From DASUAO01 sp046484625 (lineage in GTDB: Bacteria > Actinomycetota > Acidimicrobiia > IMCC26256 > PALSA-555), in assembly GCA_046484625.1 (NCBI GenBank), contig JAWOIO010000184.1, forward strand, positions 1-18,509: a DNA stretch of 18,509 nucleotides, in the 5' to 3' direction. Below, one piece after another: positions 14,308 to 18,509 of the stretch. Within the stretch, counting starts at the first letter, position 1, and every line of letters begins with the position of its first letter. The translations under genes and the position numbers were made by a program. The notes under the pieces were generated by a model. That model worked only from the letters and a program-made list of their open reading frames with translations. It had not been told where the DNA came from and made no database searches.

Positions 14308-15225
14308 TCAGGCGACGCTGAGCCGCACTCCCCGAGCCACCGTCCGGCTCGACGCGACCGGGATCTTCATCGACCGGCGGACCTTCGCGGCCACGGTGTC
14401 GAGGCGCTCGACGACCTTCTCGGGCACCGGCACGAAGTAGGCCGATCCGCTGCCGGCGAGGACCGCCGGCACACCGACGATCCGCTCCAGCTCCGCGCGG
14501 AACTCGACGAGTCGCGGCTCGACGGCCTCCGCCGCAGCCTCGAGGTCGTTGAACAGCTCGGGTTGGAGCGCACCGACCGGGCCGCCCGCCGGCACCCGCC
14601 GCCGCGACCTCGGGCCGCCGAGGTCGTCCCACGCCGCGTACACCACGGGGGTCGCGAGGCGAAAGGGCGGGATGGCGATGAGGAAGGGCAATCCGGTCGG
14701 CAGCGAGACCGGCTCGAGGATCTCCCCGCGGCCGCGCATCCATGCCGCGCCGCCGGTGAGGCAGAACGGGACGTCGGAACCGATGGCGGCGCCCACCTCG
14801 AGCATGGTCGGGTCGTCGATGCTCAGCTCGAGCATCCGACGCACCGCGTGCATCGCGCCTGCCGCGTCTGCCGACCCTCCGCCGAGGCCGGCACCGGCCG
14901 GGATCTTCTTCCGCAGCGTCATCCGCACACCCGCGGCCGAGCGGCCGGCGCGCAGCATCAATGCCTCTCCTGCGCGCATCGCGAGGTTGTCGGAGCCGAT
15001 CGGAACATGCTCGATCTCGCCTTCGACCGCGAGCGAGATCCCGGCGGGGTGCGGGACTGCCTCGACCTCCACGACGTCGGCCGGCGCCGACACCGAGACC
15101 ACGAGGCCCTCGAGGTCGTGGTACCCGTCGGGACGGCGGTCCCGGATCTCGAGCGTCAGTGTCAGCTTGGCGTACGCCGTCGCTCGCAGCCGGGCGATCC
15201 GACCCGGCATCGTCAGGTCGTTCAC
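14308..15225 (-). CDS. ispE: 4-diphosphocytidyl-2-C-methyl-D-erythritol kinase
   Basis: IspE phosphorylates CDP-ME in the MEP isoprenoid pathway. The 305-residue product is a GHMP kinase. The N-terminal strand reads ATAYAKLTLTLEIRDRRPDGYH (many homologues have Asn in AKxN, here Thr). The ATP-binding GLGGGSADAAG starts at about residue 113 after RKKIPAGA. The catalytic Asp lies in GSDVPFCLTGGAAWMRGRGE, and the C-terminal motif is VLAGSGSAYFV. The GTG at 15225 overlaps the rsmA TGA as GTGA and has GGGAG 8 bases upstream, so it is preferred over the ATG at 15210. It is the last gene of rpfB-rsmA-ispE, an order shared with Mycobacterium. Confidence 0.95.
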   Translation of the reverse strand: MNDLTMPGRIARLRATAYAKLTLTLEIRDRRPDGYHDLEGLVVSVSAPADVVEVEAVPHPAGISLAVEGEIEHVPIGSDNLAMRAGEALMLRAGRSAAGVRMTLRKKIPAGAGLGGGSADAAGAMHAVRRMLELSIDDPTMLEVGAAIGSDVPFCLTGGAAWMRGRGEILEPVSLPTGLPFLIAIPPFRLATPVVYAAWDDLGGPRSRRRVPAGGPVGALQPELFNDLEAAAEAVEPRLVEFRAELERIVGVPAVLAGSGSAYFVPVPEKVVERLDTVAAKVRRSMKIPVASSRTVARGVRLSVA

Positions 15226-16058
15226 CGGGCCGACTCCCGGGCCAGCGCGGCCCAGTCCTCGACGTCGAGCGACTCGGCCCGCGCGCGCGGATCGATGCCG
15301 GCGCGTTCGAGGATGCCGTCGGCGCCGTCGTCGAGGACGGCACGCAGCGAGCGACGCAGCATCTTCCGGCGCTGGCCGAAACCTGCCCGTACGAGTCGGA
15401 ACATGGCCTCCGGGTCGTCGAGGTCGACCGCGGGCGACGCTCTCCGCTCGATCATCACCAGCGAGGACTCGACGTTCGGGCGAGGGTGGAACACCGTCGG
15501 CGGCACCGCTCCCACGACGCGCGCCGTCGCGTGGTATCGGACGCGGACCGAGGACGCGCCGTAGACCCGCGACCCGGGCCCTGCCGCCAGGCGTGCGCCC
15601 ACCTCTCGCTGCACCATGACGAGAAGGCGCTGCACGTTCGGCGCCTCCTCGAGGATCCGCAGCACGACCGGCGTCGCGACGTTGTAGGGCAGGTTCGAGA
15701 TGCACGTCCAGGGACCGCCGGCGAGCTCGTGCGCATAGTCGTAGGTGAGGGCATCGCCGTGCACGACCTCCACGTCCGACGCACCGGCATCGGTGAGGAC
15801 CGACTCCAACACGGGCAGCAGGTGACGGTCGAGCTCGAGCGCGTGGACGTGCACGCCGCGGGCTGCCAGCGCCAACGTGAGCGACCCCAACCCGGGACCG
15901 ACCTCCAGGACATGCGCGCCGGGCTCGACCTCGGCAAGGTCGACGATCCGCCGCGCGGTGTTGGCGTCGACCAGGAAGTTCTGTCCGAGCGCGCGGCTGG
16001 GGCGCACACCGTGCGCGTCGAGGAGCGCGCGCACCTCAGGCGATGTCAGCACGGGCAC
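15222..16058 (-). CDS. rsmA: 16S rRNA (adenine1518-N6/adenine1519-N6)-dimethyltransferase
   Basis: RsmA (KsgA) dimethylates two adjacent adenines in helix 45 of 16S rRNA, late in 30S assembly, with SAM. The 278-residue product shows the N-terminal signature SRALGQNFLVDANTARRIV, SAM motif I EVGPGLGSLTL (Gly at about 54), the acidic loop ALELDR, motif IV NLPYNVATP at 122-130 and the C-terminal domain (FGQRRKMLRRSLR). The GTG at 16058 is supported by a TANNNT box exactly 7 bases upstream, suggesting a leaderless transcript; GTG 16052 is possible. No ribosome site is seen. The longer open frame upstream is antisense-like sequence inside rpfB. Confidence 0.95.
   Translation of the reverse strand: MPVLTSPEVRALLDAHGVRPSRALGQNFLVDANTARRIVDLAEVEPGAHVLEVGPGLGSLTLALAARGVHVHALELDRHLLPVLESVLTDAGASDVEVVHGDALTYDYAHELAGGPWTCISNLPYNVATPVVLRILEEAPNVQRLLVMVQREVGARLAAGPGSRVYGASSVRVRYHATARVVGAVPPTVFHPRPNVESSLVMIERRASPAVDLDDPEAMFRLVRAGFGQRRKMLRRSLRAVLDDGADGILERAGIDPRARAESLDVEDWAALARESAR
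15234..15238 (-). promoter_or_regulatory. Ribosome binding site of ispE inside rsmA
   Basis: GGGAG on the minus strand, 8 bases before GTG 15225, lies within the last codons of rsmA. It favours the overlapping GTG start of ispE over the ATG at 15210. Confidence 0.55.
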
Positions 16059-16065
16059 GAGCCGG

Positions 16066-16071
16066 AACGTA
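16066..16071 (-). promoter_or_regulatory. -10 box for a leaderless rsmA transcript
   Basis: TACGTT (TANNNT) lies exactly 7 bases before GTG 16058, in the 74-base gap after rpfB. The layout matches that of the P450 gene. The -35 region is not recognisable. If active, rsmA-ispE can be transcribed independently of rpfB. Confidence 0.4.
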
Positions 16072-16132
16072 CTGCGCGCCGAGCGGAGATCCGGAACCGG
16101 TACGCGCTCGACGGCCCCCGTCCGGGCTAGGA

Positions 16133-17224
16133 CTACGGGTACCCGAGGGTCTTGCCACAGCCCCACGCCCGGAACCCGTACCTGGCCCGGATGCGCTCCG
16201 CCACGATGATCTGCTCCTCGCGCGTCGCGTCGCCCGCGTTGTTGGCGAAGTCGCGACCCCCGAAGCCCTTCCAGGTCTGGAAGTAGATCCCGAGTCCGCC
16301 CTGGTACGTCGGGCCCTGGGCCCGCCAGTTCCCGCCCGTCTCGCACTGGGCGATCTTGTCCCACCGTGGATCGGCCTTCGTGCCGAAGTACGTGATGTTC
16401 GGCGTGGCCTCGATGAGCGGCACGGCCGAGATCACCCTGCGCTCGACCTCGGCGCCGTCGTGGCGGGTGATGTCGTAGGTCACCCGCTGCACTCCGGCGA
16501 CCCCCGCCACCGAGCGCGTCTCCCCGATCGGAAGCTCGGGGTCGGGAAGGATCTGGTCCTCCACTACATACGGCTCGTCGGCCTGCTGGGTCTCCGCCGC
16601 AACCCGTGTCACCGTGATGCTCTCGTTCGTCGGGAGGATCTCGTCGATCCCGACCGGCTCGGTGAAGTCGCTCGGCCCGACGACCACCTTCTGCGACTCG
16701 AGCATCTCGCGGACCGTGAGCGACGGGGAGTCGTAGTTCACCGCTGATCCGTCGACGAGCAGCGTCCCGACCTTCCGGGTGCGAAGCACCAGCGACGCGT
16801 TCTCCTCGACGAACTTGGGGGCGTTCCGGATCGCAACCTCATCGCCGACACCGAGCTGGTCCGTCGCGTCGGCGAGGAACTCCCGCGGCACGCTGTGGGT
16901 CGAGTACACCGTGACAGGGCCACCGTCGAAGTCGACCGAAACCGGGAACGCCCGGAGCACGCGGACCGTCATCCCGTCACGCACCTCGGCGCTCGGCTTC
17001 GGGATCACCCGGTCGTAGTCCCCGAGGCTGATGCGCTGCTCACCCAGGACGCCGGCGACGTTCGCCACGCCGGTCTCGACGGGGATCAGCTGTCCGTCGA
17101 CGCGCACCTCGATGTCGGCGCCACCGTCGAGCAGGACCTGGCTGTCGTAGTACGCGGCGCCGAGCGTGACGGCCACCAGCGCCAAGGTCACGAAGCGGCG
17201 GATCGGGTGCCTGCTCCAGCGCAT
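16133..17224 (-). CDS. rpfB: Resuscitation-promoting factor RpfB-like protein (DUF348-G5-Rpf), 5' end at a sequence junction
   Basis: Rpf proteins are secreted peptidoglycan-cleaving enzymes that help dormant actinobacteria resume growth. The visible part (363 residues from ATG 17224) starts MRWSRHPIRR, followed by a membrane or signal segment (about 11-27). Three DUF348 modules follow (from IEVRVDGQLIPVETG to about 185). A G5 domain covers about 195-275 (ETRSVAGVAGVQRVTYD) and a C-terminal transglycosylase-like Rpf domain runs from DPRWDKIAQCETGGNW, with the catalytic Glu at about 295 and Cys both there and in AWGCGK. Upstream bases belong to the oppositely oriented kinase, so the real start and promoter may be lost; the extra residues MARKTLLMPPAPS that an ATG at 17263 would add are antisense to the kinase glycine loop. 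Its place before rsmA-ispE is the usual actinobacterial one. Confidence 0.9.
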   Translation of the reverse strand: MRWSRHPIRRFVTLALVAVTLGAAYYDSQVLLDGGADIEVRVDGQLIPVETGVANVAGVLGEQRISLGDYDRVIPKPSAEVRDGMTVRVLRAFPVSVDFDGGPVTVYSTHSVPREFLADATDQLGVGDEVAIRNAPKFVEENASLVLRTRKVGTLLVDGSAVNYDSPSLTVREMLESQKVVVGPSDFTEPVGIDEILPTNESITVTRVAAETQQADEPYVVEDQILPDPELPIGETRSVAGVAGVQRVTYDITRHDGAEVERRVISAVPLIEATPNITYFGTKADPRWDKIAQCETGGNWRAQGPTYQGGLGIYFQTWKGFGGRDFANNAGDATREEQIIVAERIRARYGFRAWGCGKTLGYP

Positions 17225-17245
17225 GCTCGGCGCCGGCGGCATGAG
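17205..17245. other. Probable chimeric junction between two unrelated genomes
   Basis: Left of this stretch is actinobacterial rpfB with about 72% G/C (43 of 60 at 17101-17160). Right of it composition falls to 32 of 60 at 17281-17340 and codons such as ATT, AAT, GTT and TTT become common. Both genes are cut here: rpfB has no upstream region of its own and the kinase starts within its glycine-rich loop. The exact breakpoint cannot be fixed, because CTCGGCGCCGGCGGC could belong to either side. Confidence 0.75.
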
Positions 17246-18509
17246 CAAGGTTTTCCTGGCCATTGACCGGGAGCTTGAGGACTCGAATCCCTATGTGGCG
17301 ATCAAGGTACTTGGAGATGCCTTCAAGGAACACCCGCTGGCGCTGACTTCACTGCGCCGCGAAGTCAACAATTCGCGCCAGCTCAACCACCCCAATATTG
17401 TTGGTGTCTACCATTTTGACCGCGATGGCGACATCGTCTTCATGGTCATGGAATTCATGCGGGGAGAACCGCTGGACGAATTCCTGCGCAAGCATCGGGA
17501 GGGCCTGCCCTGGGAGCAGGCCTGGCACATCATCCGGGGTTGCGGTGAGGCGCTGGCGTACATGCATGATCACGGCGTGGTGCATTCGGACTTCAAGCCG
17601 GGCAATGTCTTCCTCACCGAGGACAACGAGGTCAAGGTCCTGGATCTGGGGATTGCACGCACGCTGGACGAAGCGATGGTCACCCGCAACACCACCCGGT
17701 TCGATGGAGAGACGCCGCTCGCGCTGACCCCGCAGTATGCCAGCTGTGAAATGTTCGAGGGCCAGCCCCCCGACCGTCGGGATGACCTCTACGCCCTAGG
17801 TTGCGTGGCCTACCTGCTGCTCACCGGGCGCCACCCCTTCGATGGCGCGCGGGCAATCGATGCCCGCAGTAACGAGCTGACGGTGGAGCGTCCCGCTGGC
17901 CTGCGCCAGGTCCAGTGGACGGCACTGCTGAAGTGCCTGGCCCACCGGCGTCGTGATCGCACGCCCAGTGCCCGGGAATTTCTCGCCGGTTTTGGGCCCG
18001 CGACGCGTTCCCGCAACGCCGCCCCCTGGATCGCCATGTCTGCGCTGTTGCTGGTGACCGGCATCGCCACCGCGAGCTGGCAGGTCTATCGGGATTCACC
18101 CGAGCAACGTTTTATTGACGAGCTGCTGGTGCAGTACCGGGACACCGGCAACCCTTCAGTCGGGGGGGAGCAGGTGGCCTTGTGGCTGGAGCAGGGAGCG
18201 CAGAATATCGTTATGGCCAGTGCGGCCTTTGCCAGTGATGAATTCGACCGCGGCGGCTACTTTCTGCATGGCAGTACCAGTTCGGCGAAACTGGTGTACG
18301 ACCTGGTGCTGCGTCAGGCTCCCGACGAGGCCAGCAAGCGAGCCGCTGCCAGTGGCCTGTTGCGGCTGGCAGCGGCCTACGAAGCGCCGGTACAGCGCCT
18401 TGCGGAACTGGAACGGCCGCGCGAGGCGCTGGATCTGGCCTGCCGCGGTGTTGCCATCAATGCCCGCAATCCTGTGCTGCGGGATTTGTTGCCGTCCCTG
18501 TCGCAAAAG
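17223..18509 (+). CDS. Serine/threonine protein kinase with a transmembrane segment, partial at both ends
   Basis: An open frame of 429 codons runs off the window. The Hanks-type kinase domain begins at the glycine loop LGAGGMSKVFLA (residues 2-13), with the ATP-anchoring Lys in VAIK (28), the catalytic loop HSDFKPGN (121-128; HSD instead of HRD), the metal motif DLG (141-143) in place of DFG, and YASCE where APE is usual. The domain ends with DRTPSAREFLAGF. One membrane helix (about 269-286, WIAMSALLLVTGIATASW) is followed by an Ala/Leu-rich, helical C-terminal region of unknown role, expected outside the cytoplasm. Residues before the glycine loop are missing. Composition and codon use differ from everything to the left and look proteobacterial; it is probably not from the same genome. 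Confidence 0.85.
   Translation, partial: MLGAGGMSKVFLAIDRELEDSNPYVAIKVLGDAFKEHPLALTSLRREVNNSRQLNHPNIVGVYHFDRDGDIVFMVMEFMRGEPLDEFLRKHREGLPWEQAWHIIRGCGEALAYMHDHGVVHSDFKPGNVFLTEDNEVKVLDLGIARTLDEAMVTRNTTRFDGETPLALTPQYASCEMFEGQPPDRRDDLYALGCVAYLLLTGRHPFDGARAIDARSNELTVERPAGLRQVQWTALLKCLAHRRRDRTPSAREFLAGFGPATRSRNAAPWIAMSALLLVTGIATASWQVYRDSPEQRFIDELLVQYRDTGNPSVGGEQVALWLEQGAQNIVMASAAFASDEFDRGGYFLHGSTSSAKLVYDLVLRQAPDEASKRAAASGLLRLAAAYEAPVQRLAELERPREALDLACRGVAINARNPVLRDLLPSLSQK

Noticed and set aside
16059..16364. Upstream extension of rsmA to 380 residues
   Set aside because: The added part is another frame of the rpfB 3' end and has no methyltransferase homology; a start with a -10 box is at 16058.
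17225..17263. ATG at 17263 as the rpfB start
   Set aside because: The extra residues are encoded by the antisense of the kinase glycine loop and lie across the suspected junction.

Overview
The window is almost entirely high-GC actinobacterial DNA; a sample of 60 bases at 17101-17160 holds 43 G/C. Near position 17.2 kb it switches abruptly to different DNA. The first ~17.2 kb looks like the conserved housekeeping locus that runs in Mycobacterium as rpfB-ksgA-ispE / glmU-prs-rplY-pth / mfd-mazG-eno with a tRNA-Gln gene. Other actinobacterial marks are an Rpf-type resuscitation factor, the 33-aa ribosomal protein bS22, TANNNT -10 boxes placed directly before GTG starts, and many GTG starts. The lineage is probably Actinomycetota outside the mycobacteria, perhaps Acidimicrobiia; that is inference from gene content, not a phylogeny.

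Layout from left to right. Enolase (eno) is on the minus strand. A cytochrome P450 is inserted divergently from eno and overlaps the 3' end of mazG tail to tail. A minus-strand run follows: aminotransferase, mfd, a secreted parvulin-type prolyl isomerase, then a tetrapyrrole-methylase/MazG fusion. Upstream of that on the same strand are rplY (L25) and pth, with the class III aminotransferase start overlapping the pth stop. Further upstream are glmU and prs, whose stop and start overlap. Next come tRNA-Gln(TTG), the tiny plus-strand bS22 gene, and the rpfB-rsmA-ispE operon on the minus strand.

Functionally the block joins precursor supply (GlmU for UDP-GlcNAc, Prs for PRPP, IspE for isoprenoids, Eno for glycolysis), translation upkeep (RsmA, L25, Pth, bS22, tRNA-Gln), genome and nucleotide-pool care (Mfd, MazG) and cell-wall or extracytoplasmic proteins (RpfB, the parvulin). 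The accessory genes within it are the P450 and the aminotransferase.

From about 17.22 kb to the end the DNA carries a plus-strand Ser/Thr kinase. It is already inside its glycine-rich loop at the point where the rpfB 5' end stops, and it runs off the window without a stop codon. Base composition falls (32 G/C of 60 at 17281-17340) and codon use changes. The simplest reading is a chimeric join (assembly or amplification artefact, or less likely a recent recombination) between an actinobacterium and a moderately high-GC, proteobacteria-like genome. I found no convincing new multi-gene system. The items most worth checking are the junction, the 33-aa gene, the leaderless start signals and the two accessory enzymes.
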